Assembly (NCBI GenBank): GCA_040905305.1
Contig: JBBDRU010000337.1
Location: forward strand, 1-14,659
Source: SHAN690 sp040905305
GTDB taxonomy: Bacteria; Bacteroidota; Bacteroidia; Flavobacteriales_G; Salibacteraceae
Length of the DNA: 14,659 nt
Reading direction: 5' to 3'
Part shown: one piece after another, positions 7,261-14,659 of the stretch
Layout: the number at the start of each line of letters is the position of its first letter
Numbering within the stretch: position 1 is the stretch's first letter
The notes under the pieces: model-generated
Seen by the model: the letters and a program-made list of their open reading frames with translations, nothing else
What the model was told of the DNA's origin: nothing
Database searches by the model: none
Translations under genes and position numbers: made by a program

Positions 7261-8256
7261 ATGAATAAAATAGTAACAGTCTCTTTAATTCTCACCCTCT
7301 CTGCATGCACAGGCATAGAAAACGGTACTTACCAAAACGACAAGATCGATGATGAAACGCATGCGCTGATAAGTGCCAAAAACAAAATGCTACTCGGGTT
7401 TCTAAAGAAAGGCAACACCAAAGATCTAGCTGATATGATGTCGGTTGATATGCATCAATCAGTTCATGAAAATTTGGATGCATTTGTTGCAAAAGCCAGG
7501 ACCAGAATAAGCAGTGATAACTATAAGGAAGTGGATGCTTTTCATGTGGTGAACGAAAACAGCAACCAACGGATTTCAATCAAAACAAAAGCGCATGACA
7601 AGCGCAATTATCAACTACGCTATCAAGCCGTTACTAAGGAATCATTTGTGTCCATTCTTGAACCACATACCGATGGAGACATATACCGCATCCTATTGGT
7701 TTATGGAAAATACAAAGACCAATGGAAGTTGAATGTGGTGCAATATGGACGCCACACTATTGGAGGGATTGATGCTATAGGGCATTATGAAAAAGCCATG
7801 GAACATGAATCAAAAGGATACCTTACCAATGCTGTGAATCATATGGTCTTGGCAAGCGCTACTGCATCGCCAGCATCAGAATATTTAGAATATACGCTGC
7901 AAAAAGAAATGGATCAATACAACGAGAATCTGTTGCAACAAGCATTGACCGCCTACCCTATGCCTCTGACATTGAATGATGTGGCGACAAAACCACAGGT
8001 ATTCAAGATAATGCCCCAACGCGTTGAAGGCGACTTCTGCACCATGGTAAAATACCGCACCTCCATCATTCTGAGCGACACCATCGCGTTAAAAGCAGAA
8101 AACAGCATCATTGACCGGGAAATAGACGCCATATTTCCTGGCATCAAAGCAGACGCACCTTTTGTTTTTTACCGAGCCTACAATGAAATTCCAAAGGAAG
8201 ACCTCAATGTGCCATATTTCGGTTTTGTGAAAGAAGTTGAATCAGCGGGAATATGA
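7261..8256 (+). CDS. Lipoprotein of unknown function
   Basis: I do not recognise this family. The 331-residue product starts with a type II signal peptide, MNKIVTVSLILTLSAC, with a clear lipobox LSAC at residues 13-16; Cys16 would be lipidated, and Thr at +2 fits export beyond the inner membrane. After a polar linker, residues about 38-165 look like one alpha+beta domain: an opening helix (KNKMLLGFLKKGNTKDLADMM), then alternating strands such as RISIKTKA and YRILLVYGKYKDQWKLNVVQYG. This pattern is reminiscent of NTF2-like folds but is not a confident match. Residues about 172-230 form two helices like a TPR pair (HYEKAMEHESKGYLTNAVNH onward). The rest is a mixed alpha/beta region ending YFGFVKEVESAGI. 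It lies downstream of the TolC gene on the same strand and overlaps the next gene by four bases, so it may be an accessory part of the export module. That link is inferred from position only. Confidence 0.75.
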   Translation: MNKIVTVSLILTLSACTGIENGTYQNDKIDDETHALISAKNKMLLGFLKKGNTKDLADMMSVDMHQSVHENLDAFVAKARTRISSDNYKEVDAFHVVNENSNQRISIKTKAHDKRNYQLRYQAVTKESFVSILEPHTDGDIYRILLVYGKYKDQWKLNVVQYGRHTIGGIDAIGHYEKAMEHESKGYLTNAVNHMVLASATASPASEYLEYTLQKEMDQYNENLLQQALTAYPMPLTLNDVATKPQVFKIMPQRVEGDFCTMVKYRTSIILSDTIALKAENSIIDREIDAIFPGIKADAPFVFYRAYNEIPKEDLNVPYFGFVKEVESAGI

Positions 8257-8609
8257 AAGTAAACCTTGCAGAAAAACTCGCTAAAATCAGTACCCATTGG
8301 GATCCGCATGTGGCAGCCGAGCTAAACGGTCAATGTGTGAAACTGGCAAAGTTGCACGGAGCGTTTATTTGGCATAAACACGATGATGAAGATGAACTTT
8401 TCTTGGTGGTAAAAGGCTCACTTCGTATGGCTTTTAGAGACCGGGAAGAAGTGATCAATGAGGGGGAATTTATCGTTGTTCCCAAAGGCGTTGAACACAA
8501 ACCAATTGCCGACAAGGAGGTAGAAGTGATGCTTTTTGAACCGAAGGAGACATTGAACACCGGAGATCAAGATCATGCATTAACCAAGAAGCAACTGAAG
8601 CACATTTAA
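8253..8609 (+). CDS. Small single-domain cupin protein
   Basis: A 118-residue single-domain cupin, probably cytoplasmic since it has no signal peptide. Both cupin motifs are present. Motif 1 runs from Gly36 through His41, His43, Glu48 and Gly55, with the usual spacing. Motif 2 runs from Gly71 through Pro77, Gly79 and His82. His41, His43, Glu48 and His82 are the expected metal ligands and all are there, so metal binding is likely. The acidic run DDEDE at 44-48 sits at the metal site. Small cupins of this size may be isomerases, dioxygenases or ligand-binding proteins, and the sequence does not tell which. The ATG overlaps the lipoprotein stop as ATGA, so translation of the two is coupled. Its stop is only two bases from the stop of the convergent Wzi-like gene, which leaves no room for a conventional terminator between them. 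Confidence 0.88.
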   Translation: MKVNLAEKLAKISTHWDPHVAAELNGQCVKLAKLHGAFIWHKHDDEDELFLVVKGSLRMAFRDREEVINEGEFIVVPKGVEHKPIADKEVEVMLFEPKETLNTGDQDHALTKKQLKHI

Positions 8610-8611
8610 TG

Positions 8612-10210
8612 CTACAAATTCCGATAATCGTTCCACAATGCGGTGCGAATGCCCAAACCGATAAAGACCATATCGGTAGTTTTCACCTGATCACGCTCCA
8701 ATCTATAATGCAAAATCGCCTCGGTTTTCAGGTTCCAATTTTTAATGAGTGTATATCCGAGGTTTAATCTGATGTTCGCAACGTCAACCCTTTTGCCCTG
8801 CAATAAAAAGTTGCCGTGTTCACGGTTGTTTTCATCGCGTTCTTTGTTGCTCACCAAAATATCCTCTCCGAAATAAGTAGGCTGATAACTGTAACCCTTT
8901 CGTGAATAGGTTGTGAACAAACCTACTTGAAAACGACCGGGCTGCCATGTGGTTATTTGTACCCATTCAATAAAATTAGCACCTAAAGGATGTGCCAGTG
9001 GTTGATTGGCATGGGTATAACTCTGAAGCCGGTTGCTATGTCCATAGGTAAACGGCCGAACCACATTGATCTCTGCCAAAACCGAAGCGTTTTTCCAGCC
9101 TAGTGGCTCATGGTATTTCACCCCTAGTTGATAAGACTGCTTGTTTGCCCACCAACCTGTTTTAATTGTGCTGTCATTTAAAACCAATTTTCGAACTGGA
9201 GCAGCCCACTCGCCTACCACCATTTCGTCTAACAAAAACTGTCCATAAAGGGTAAGACCGGATATGGGTCTAATGCTTGAGCTAAAGCCAATTAAACTGT
9301 TGTCACTTGAACCGATGCCGTATTCAACAGGTCGGAAAAATATAAGCGGATTGAGATAATTCACGTCAAACGATCGGTTGACCACAGAGTCTTCACGTTC
9401 CCAAACGACAGACTCAAAAGCACCGACAGTCCACCATTTGGTCAGGTTCAAACTCAAATAGTGCATGGTACTGTATTTTGTGTTTTGCGGATAATAGCGC
9501 GATGGATAGTCATTGGCTTGGTTCATCTGTGCATAGAGAACCATGTATTTCAGTTTCCAAATGTTTACGTCTGTTCGTAAATAATTGTAATTTGATGAAA
9601 CATCGCTCAGAAACATAGAGCGATAACCTTCGCCAATGAAATGCCTTCCGCGTCCGGCAAACAGCTCGAAGTATTCAGAAGGTTTCACTGCAATCACAGC
9701 CGACAATTGATCAAAGTCATACGCATCACCGTTTACTGATTCGCCAGATGCATAACCAAAACCCGGGACCACACTCAGGCTATCGGTGATTCGTTTCATG
9801 TAATCCGGGAAATTGCTTCTACCGACAACTCCATCTACATGAACATAAACTATATTTTTCCATCCCGCACCAACTCCAATACCTCCGAGTGCCTGAACAC
9901 CTTGATTGAAAGAACTACCTGCTTGATTAAAAGCTGTGGCATCAATCCGAGGAGAAAGCGTTATATAGCTGGCTCCGCTGCGTCTTAGTGCAAGGTTATT
10001 GACGTTTCCAAGACTATCTTTAGGTTCGGCATATTTTTGAATAGTCCAAAAGCTGTAAGGTTTTAGAGCAGAGTGTATGTTGTGTGCGGAGTCTTTCATA
10101 GAGATTTCCGCTTTAGTAGTGATAAAATGCTCTAGCGGCAATACGCCCTCCTGAGCAAATCCGCCCATTGCCATAAAGCACAAACATGATATGAGAAAAA
10201 TCGATTTCAA
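8612..10210 (-). CDS. Wzi-like capsule assembly outer-membrane protein (paralog 1)
   Basis: A predicted outer-membrane beta-barrel of 532 residues related to the Wzi family, which in E. coli helps anchor group 1 capsule to the cell surface. It has a Sec signal peptide (MKSIFLISCLCFMAMGGFAQ, cleavage near 20), alternating strand-like segments throughout, and a conserved block at 184-214 with GRGRHFIGEGYRSMFLSD followed by YNYLRTD. The same order of landmarks occurs in the second Wzi-like protein at 11301-12863: LYGQF, YQLG, LAHP and a C-terminal RTxLxNxY segment. The start codon is TTG at 10208-10210, overlapping the TGA of the upstream transferase as TTGA. No in-frame ATG gives a full signal peptide; the next, Met13, would destroy it. 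It is the last gene of the - strand operon. The family call is good; the polysaccharide it handles is unknown, and a role beyond capsule is possible. Confidence 0.83.
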   Translation of the reverse strand: MKSIFLISCLCFMAMGGFAQEGVLPLEHFITTKAEISMKDSAHNIHSALKPYSFWTIQKYAEPKDSLGNVNNLALRRSGASYITLSPRIDATAFNQAGSSFNQGVQALGGIGVGAGWKNIVYVHVDGVVGRSNFPDYMKRITDSLSVVPGFGYASGESVNGDAYDFDQLSAVIAVKPSEYFELFAGRGRHFIGEGYRSMFLSDVSSNYNYLRTDVNIWKLKYMVLYAQMNQANDYPSRYYPQNTKYSTMHYLSLNLTKWWTVGAFESVVWEREDSVVNRSFDVNYLNPLIFFRPVEYGIGSSDNSLIGFSSSIRPISGLTLYGQFLLDEMVVGEWAAPVRKLVLNDSTIKTGWWANKQSYQLGVKYHEPLGWKNASVLAEINVVRPFTYGHSNRLQSYTHANQPLAHPLGANFIEWVQITTWQPGRFQVGLFTTYSRKGYSYQPTYFGEDILVSNKERDENNREHGNFLLQGKRVDVANIRLNLGYTLIKNWNLKTEAILHYRLERDQVKTTDMVFIGLGIRTALWNDYRNL

Positions 10211-11298
10211 TGTTGACCAGGCATCTGACGTTTTTTGAAATACAAAATCAAACCTGGAATTTGAGAGACAACAATGGCTAGTAATGCCGTAATGATCATC
10301 ACAATACTTGGTTCAAATTGTAGGCTGGTTGAGAGAAGAATGATGAAAATAGATGTAACGTAAATAAGCAATACTGTTTTTCGATGACCCAACCCCAAAT
10401 CCAGCAAGCGATGATGGATATGATTTCTGTCGGCAGCAAATGGAGAAAGTCCGTGTAAAATGCGGTAAATAAATATTCGTAAGGTATCGATAAGTGGATA
10501 TACAAGCGCAGCCATAGCAAATACTGGTCGTGAAATTCCAACCAACTCAGGAGGTAACCCATCCACAGGGTATTCAATCAACTTGATCGCTAATATTGAC
10601 AAGATCAGCCCAATGGTCAACGACCCGCTGTCGCCCATAAATATTTTTGCCGGTGAGAAATTATACACTAAAAACCCGATAAGGCTTCCAGCCAGTGCAA
10701 AAGCCAACACCGCATGCTGATTAGCTCCCGCAATAAAAAACCAAGTGCCCATCGCCACAGAAGCAATCACCCCAACTCCTCCTGCCAAACCATCCACGCC
10801 ATCAATCAGGTTAATGGCATTTACAATGGCTGTGTATGTAATAATAGAAAGTAGAATCGAACCCCATTCTGGCAATTCGTATATGTCAAAAATCCCATAC
10901 ATGCTGGTGATGCGTATGTCGCCCATAATTACAAGAATAAAAGCAACGATGAGGTGTCCTACGAGTTTTTTCACTGGTGCTGTTCCGATAATATCGTCTT
11001 TGATGCCGATAAAAAACAGCAAAATCATGGTAGCCCCGATGTATTGAAAATCTTTTAGTGCACGACCCAAATCGGCCATATCGGCCATTTCTTCAAAAGG
11101 AAACCATAAAAGGTAAGCAAACAAGGTTCCCGCAAAAATGATGATGCCGCCAATGGTAGGAATACGTCTTAGATGCAGCTTTCGCTCATCACCGGGTTCG
11201 TCCACCAAGCGCTTTAAGTAGGCTACTTTAATCAGTGCTGGAGTTGAAAGCACCGAAACGATTAAGGCAGTTAGAAAAGTCAGTAGAATATTAAACAT
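10207..11298 (-). CDS. WecA/TagO-type polyprenyl-phosphate sugar-1-phosphate transferase
   Basis: A polytopic inner-membrane enzyme of 363 residues from the PNPT family. It moves a HexNAc-1-phosphate from a UDP-sugar to undecaprenyl phosphate, the first step of many lipid-linked glycans. Motifs appear in order: DERKLHLRRIPTIGGI (37-52), the metal-site DD at 101-102, NLIDGVDGLAGG (163-174), MGDSGS (221-226) and the cytoplasmic HIHHRLLDLG loop (293-302). The HIHHRLL motif is typical of WecA/TagO-type enzymes that use UDP-GlcNAc and is absent from MraY, so MraY is unlikely. About ten hydrophobic spans are visible. The ATG lies two bases after the stop of the upstream Wzi-like gene, and its own stop overlaps the TTG of the downstream Wzi-like gene. 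In this setting it most likely begins the repeat unit of an exported polysaccharide. The exact sugar (GlcNAc or another HexNAc) cannot be fixed from sequence, so I give no gene symbol. Confidence 0.92.
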   Translation of the reverse strand: MFNILLTFLTALIVSVLSTPALIKVAYLKRLVDEPGDERKLHLRRIPTIGGIIIFAGTLFAYLLWFPFEEMADMADLGRALKDFQYIGATMILLFFIGIKDDIIGTAPVKKLVGHLIVAFILVIMGDIRITSMYGIFDIYELPEWGSILLSIITYTAIVNAINLIDGVDGLAGGVGVIASVAMGTWFFIAGANQHAVLAFALAGSLIGFLVYNFSPAKIFMGDSGSLTIGLILSILAIKLIEYPVDGLPPELVGISRPVFAMAALVYPLIDTLRIFIYRILHGLSPFAADRNHIHHRLLDLGLGHRKTVLLIYVTSIFIILLSTSLQFEPSIVMIITALLAIVVSQIPGLILYFKKRQMPGQH

Positions 11299-11300
11299 AG

Positions 11301-12863
11301 CTAAAAATCTAAGTATCGATTGAGTAATCCTGTTCTGAAAGCAAAGTAAGTGTAGGTATCCAGTGAGGCACTGATGCCATTATTTTCGGTTCGGTTAATG
11401 TTGCCAATTACAACTTGCATATTCGATCTGGGGTTGATAATAAATCCTGCCTCTAATTGAACAAAGTCGATGTTCCAATCACCAACCAAAGCATTGAGCA
11501 TGCTAAATTTATGGTAAGAAGCCTCTGCAAAAAAATCACCAAAACGATAGCGCGCTTTTAGAATTAACTCGTCATTATCCACCAATGTGGGATGGGCTAA
11601 GGAAAGGTCGTTGTGTTGATAATAGTCGAGCACGGAGGTTCCCGGTTGCAACGGTTCGGTGATAACAGGTGTTTGGTTCTGACCATCGTAATATACACCT
11701 TCATTAACACGGTTAAACTCTGCGATAAAGCTGAAGCTTTCTGGAATTCCCTGCCAGCGCAATCCCAGTTGATAAGCATTTCCCCCACTTCCTGAGTTTC
11801 TGGCAAACTGGCCATAAACTTTCATTGTTGTGAGTGGGTTAAAATAACCGTTTAATCCGAAAATATGATTTCTAATGCCATTGCCGGTATATACAAACGC
11901 ATATGGAAAGTAATACTCGATGCTTGCAGGATGGTTATTCCTCCGCCAGGTCCAAGTTGTGCCGTCAAAAAGCCCCAAACCCATCCAGTGTACGGGTTGA
12001 AAATGAAGATAGCTAAAACGAGCACCCAACCGCTTGAACATTGCCTCCTTGTTGCTGTAATTTACAGGCGCTACACGTTCCAGAGACTGCAACACAGCCC
12101 ATGTTGTGCTGTAGGTGAGCCTGTCCTTGAAAAAACTAAAATGTGTTCTTAGAAAGGGATAAGGAGATGATGCATCAGAAAGCAACAGAGACCGATGGCC
12201 ATAACCTACGAACTGTTTATCATGCCCAAATTGAATAAAAGAACGATCGTTGAGTGCATAACCAACGTATCCGGTTGCGAGAGTATAGTCATAATCGTAG
12301 CTATCGGAAGTATTATAGGGCTTCCACCTTCCAAACCCTGGAACACTTCCGCGTTCGGGGTCTGCAGGGTTATTGAAATCACCACGAGCTGAAACAATGC
12401 TGTCTAAATAATTGGGGAATATCGATTGATTTTCATAAAAGCTGGAAGCAAAAAAGAAACGTTTTCCGATGGCACCATTGAATTGAACACCTCGGGAATT
12501 CGTGAACATTCTCCTACCCAAATCGTCTTTTTGTCGGGCAGCTTCAAGGTTAAAGACAAAATCTCCATTCAAGACAAAATCTCCCTTTCTCAATTCAATG
12601 AGGTGCTCATTTCGCAGTTTGCGCAAAACCCAGCTTTCATGCTCTTTGCGTTTCCAATGATCCAGATCCGCATCAAACACAGAATCGAGTTGTTCAATAG
12701 AAACCAAAAAAGGAGCAAATGCGGTTTGTTGATTGATTTTATGCTTTGATAAATGATCGTTTAATTGTGCTTTCTGCAGGTGGTTAATAGGACTAAGTGT
12801 TACCTGTCCAAAAGAGACAGAAGCAAAAAGCACACCGCACAACAATGCCAATATTCCACGCAT
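11301..12863 (-). CDS. Wzi-like capsule assembly outer-membrane protein (paralog 2)
   Basis: A 520-residue predicted outer-membrane beta-barrel with a Sec signal peptide (MRGILALLCGVLFASVSFGQ, cleavage near 20). The conserved block at 211-241, with QFGHDKQFVGYGHRSLLLSD followed by YPFLRTH, matches the block at 184-214 of the paralog at 8612-10210. The later landmarks VYGQF (349-353), YQLG (364-367), LAHP (422-425) and the C-terminal RTGLLNRY (510-517) also match in order. The terminal aromatic residue (Phe520) suits insertion by the BAM machinery. The first 90 or so residues of the mature protein are charged and helical-looking and are less like the other copy. The ATG starts nine bases after the fcl stop, and the transferase gene begins two bases after its own stop. 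A role in surface polysaccharide anchoring or assembly follows from family and operon; substrate unknown. Confidence 0.83.
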   Translation of the reverse strand: MRGILALLCGVLFASVSFGQVTLSPINHLQKAQLNDHLSKHKINQQTAFAPFLVSIEQLDSVFDADLDHWKRKEHESWVLRKLRNEHLIELRKGDFVLNGDFVFNLEAARQKDDLGRRMFTNSRGVQFNGAIGKRFFFASSFYENQSIFPNYLDSIVSARGDFNNPADPERGSVPGFGRWKPYNTSDSYDYDYTLATGYVGYALNDRSFIQFGHDKQFVGYGHRSLLLSDASSPYPFLRTHFSFFKDRLTYSTTWAVLQSLERVAPVNYSNKEAMFKRLGARFSYLHFQPVHWMGLGLFDGTTWTWRRNNHPASIEYYFPYAFVYTGNGIRNHIFGLNGYFNPLTTMKVYGQFARNSGSGGNAYQLGLRWQGIPESFSFIAEFNRVNEGVYYDGQNQTPVITEPLQPGTSVLDYYQHNDLSLAHPTLVDNDELILKARYRFGDFFAEASYHKFSMLNALVGDWNIDFVQLEAGFIINPRSNMQVVIGNINRTENNGISASLDTYTYFAFRTGLLNRYLDF

Positions 12864-12872
12864 GATGCGAAG

Positions 12873-13820
12873 TTAATCCGAAACCTCAAAAAGCTCCGAA
12901 TCTTTCACCGAATCATACACGGAGCGAATGCCTTCTTCAAGATCAATTTGGTGTTTCCAGCCCTGAGCATGCAATCGACCAACGTCCATCAACTTGCGCG
13001 GTGTTCCATCGGGTTTGCTTGTGTCAAACACCAAATCTCCTTTATAACCGGTAATGCGCTGAACCATTTCAGCCAATTCTTTAATGGAAACATCAGTTCC
13101 TGTCCCTACATTCAAAAAGAGTTTTTCATTGTAGTTATTCATCAAGAAAAGACAGGCATCCGCAAGGTCATCAACATGTAAAAATTCACGTCTGGGCGTT
13201 CCCGTTCCCCAAATTTCAACGCTGGGCTTTTGTTCTTTCACAGCCGAGTGGAACTTACGCAACAGGGCCGGTAAAACATGTGAATTTTGGAGGTTATAAT
13301 TATCATTTGGGCCATACAAATTGGTTGGCATCACCGAAATAAAGTTGCAATCGTATTGATCCCTGTGTGCCTCAGCCATCTTAATGCCTGCTATTTTTGC
13401 TATAGCATAAGGCTCATTGGTATGTTCTAAATAACCTTCGAGCAGGTACTCTTCTTTCAGAGGTTGAGGTGCGAGTTTTGGATAGATACAGCTCGAACCC
13501 AAAAAAAGCATTTTGCTTACGTTGTGTTCATGCGATGCTTTGATGACGTTGGCTTCAATCATCAAATTATCGTAGATAAAATCTGCGCGATAGGTGTTAT
13601 TGGCTACAATGCCTCCTACTTTGGCTGCCGACATAAACACAAATTCAGGTTTTTCAGCACTAAAAAAGGCATTCACAGCAGCTTGATTTCTTAAGTCAAG
13701 TTCGGCAGAAGTCCGCACTACAATATTGTGGAAACCTTCAGTTTTTAGTTTTCTCAAAATGGCGGAACCAACCATTCCACGGTGACCCGCAACATAAATT
13801 TTGCTGTCAACCTTCATCAT
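12873..13820 (-). CDS. fcl: GDP-L-fucose synthase
   Basis: This cytoplasmic short-chain dehydrogenase/reductase converts GDP-4-keto-6-deoxy-mannose to GDP-L-fucose by epimerisation at C3 and C5 followed by NADPH-dependent reduction. At 315 residues it has the usual size. The nucleotide-binding loop is GHRGMVG (12-18). The catalytic residues line up with the E. coli enzyme at a constant offset of two: Ser109, Cys111, Tyr138, Lys142 and His181. The family segments AAKVGGIVANN (65-75), PTNLYGPNDNY (165-175) and RREFLHVDDLA (210-220) are also present. The gene overlaps the last base of the gmd stop with its ATG (TAATG), so the two steps of the pathway are translationally coupled. A second in-frame ATG directly follows the first, and either may be used. 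The gene is also named wcaG in colanic acid clusters. It is intact. Confidence 0.96.
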   Translation of the reverse strand: MMKVDSKIYVAGHRGMVGSAILRKLKTEGFHNIVVRTSAELDLRNQAAVNAFFSAEKPEFVFMSAAKVGGIVANNTYRADFIYDNLMIEANVIKASHEHNVSKMLFLGSSCIYPKLAPQPLKEEYLLEGYLEHTNEPYAIAKIAGIKMAEAHRDQYDCNFISVMPTNLYGPNDNYNLQNSHVLPALLRKFHSAVKEQKPSVEIWGTGTPRREFLHVDDLADACLFLMNNYNEKLFLNVGTGTDVSIKELAEMVQRITGYKGDLVFDTSKPDGTPRKLMDVGRLHAQGWKHQIDLEEGIRSVYDSVKDSELFEVSD

Positions 13821-14659
13821 TATTCGTGCGTTTGAATTACATCATGACCACCTTCCATCAGATATTTATCACGGCTAAAACGCTCGTAATCGGCCTTTAC
13901 CATTTCTGCACAAAGCTGTTCTACTGATCGCTTGGGCACCCACCCTAATTCATTTCTGGCTTTTGATGCATCACCGACCAAGAGATCAACTTCGGTTGGC
14001 CTGAAATAAGCAGGATCAACCTCCACAACCACCTTGCCTGTTTTAGCATCGATCCCTTTTTCATCAACACCCGTACCTGTCCAGTTTAGGATAACTCCAG
14101 CTTCTTTGAACGACATAGAAACAAAATCGCGAACGGGAATGGTTTTTCCGGTAGCCAATACATAATCATCCGGTTTATCCTGCTGCAGCATCAGCCACAT
14201 GCCTTCAACGTAGTCTTGTGCATGACCCCAGTCTCGTTTTGCGTCAAGATTTCCCAGGTATAGCTTTTTCTGCAATCCGAGCTTATACTTGGCTGCCGCT
14301 CGTGTGATTTTTCGTGTTACAAATGTTTCACCGCGCAAGGGCGATTCATGGTTAAATAAAATGCCGTTGCATGTGAACATCCCATATGCCTCGCGGTAAT
14401 TTTTGCAAATCCAATAGGCGTATAACTTCGCAACTCCATAGGGACTTCGAGGATAAAATGGCGTGGTTTCAGTTTGAGGAATCTCCTGCACCTTACCATA
14501 CAGCTCGCTTGTAGATGCCTGATAGAATTTTGTTTTCTCAATCATATCTAAAATGCGGATGGCTTCCAAAATCCGCAAAGTTCCAAGAGCATCAGAATTT
14601 GCAGTGTATTCCGGTGTTTCAAACGAAACCATAACATGGCTTTGGGCAGCGAGGTTATA
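13820..14659 (-). CDS. gmd: GDP-mannose 4,6-dehydratase (5' end outside window)
   Basis: The cytoplasmic enzyme converts GDP-mannose to GDP-4-keto-6-deoxy-mannose with bound NADP, the first step to GDP-L-fucose and related 6-deoxy sugars. The frame is open to the window edge, and its first visible residues, YNLAAQSHV, continue directly into VSFETPEYTA, a hallmark of the family. The Met at 14632 is therefore internal, not the start. In the 279 visible residues the catalytic Thr50, Glu52, Tyr74 and Lys78 have the spacing of the E. coli enzyme, which implies that about 80 residues, including the Rossmann GxxGxxG loop, lie outside. The segments GNLDAKRDWGHAQDY (126-140) and YFRPTEVDLLVGD (208-220) are also typical. 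The stop TAA shares one base with the fcl ATG. It is the most upstream visible gene of this - strand operon, so the promoter lies off the right edge. Pairing with fcl supports GDP-fucose as the end product. Confidence 0.96.
   Translation of the reverse strand, partial: YNLAAQSHVMVSFETPEYTANSDALGTLRILEAIRILDMIEKTKFYQASTSELYGKVQEIPQTETTPFYPRSPYGVAKLYAYWICKNYREAYGMFTCNGILFNHESPLRGETFVTRKITRAAAKYKLGLQKKLYLGNLDAKRDWGHAQDYVEGMWLMLQQDKPDDYVLATGKTIPVRDFVSMSFKEAGVILNWTGTGVDEKGIDAKTGKVVVEVDPAYFRPTEVDLLVGDASKARNELGWVPKRSVEQLCAEMVKADYERFSRDKYLMEGGHDVIQTHE

Noticed and set aside
12765..13181. A 138-residue open frame on the + strand across the fcl/Wzi junction
   Set aside because: It runs antisense to two well-supported genes, lacks recognisable motifs and begins within coding sequence. 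A similar frame at 12426-12749 is rejected for the same reason.
14630..14632. An ATG start for gmd at 14632
   Set aside because: Codons upstream of it to the window edge encode YNLAAQSHV, a conserved GMD segment, so this Met is internal and the gene is truncated by the window.

Overview
The window looks like a piece of a Bacteroidota chromosome. The evidence is a typical Bacteroidota-style MetK, start codons without Shine-Dalgarno sequences, two -7 elements of the TAnnTTTG type used by the Bacteroidota primary sigma factor, and two Wzi-like outer-membrane proteins with a layout common in that phylum. I cannot place it more finely. The DNA is almost fully coding: most junctions are within about 10 bases or overlap, and no tRNA, rRNA, insertion sequence or CRISPR array is visible.

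Left part, + strand (1-2652). The last 17 codons of an unidentified gene end at 54. A short spacer follows, with a perfect 10-bp inverted repeat and a -7 element. Then come metK (S-adenosylmethionine synthase) and, two bases after its stop, a GT4-type glycosyltransferase that probably starts at GTG.

Middle part, + strand (2653-8609). A second candidate -7 element precedes a tightly packed three-gene export module: an ABC half-transporter (membrane plus nucleotide-binding domain, no peptidase domain), a HlyD-type periplasmic adaptor and a TolC-type outer-membrane channel. After a 58-base gap with nested repeats come a lipoprotein of unknown function and a small cupin overlapping it by four bases. 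The ABC protein is the oddest gene here. Its nucleotide-binding domain has the right fold landmarks, but the residues expected in Walker A, the Q-loop, the signature, Walker B and the H-loop are all replaced.

Right part, - strand (8612-14659). Reading with transcription from the right edge: gmd (cut by the window end), fcl, a Wzi-like outer-membrane protein, a WecA/TagO-type polyprenyl-phosphate sugar-1-phosphate transferase, and a second Wzi-like protein. Gmd and Fcl convert GDP-mannose to GDP-L-fucose, the transferase starts a lipid-linked glycan, and the Wzi-like barrels suggest surface attachment or assembly of a polysaccharide. This is a surface-polysaccharide operon that continues past the right edge. 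It meets the + strand module tail to tail with only two bases between stop codons.

The best candidates for something new are the exporter with a degenerate ATPase domain, its possible lipoprotein and cupin partners, and the paired Wzi paralogs on either side of the initiating transferase.
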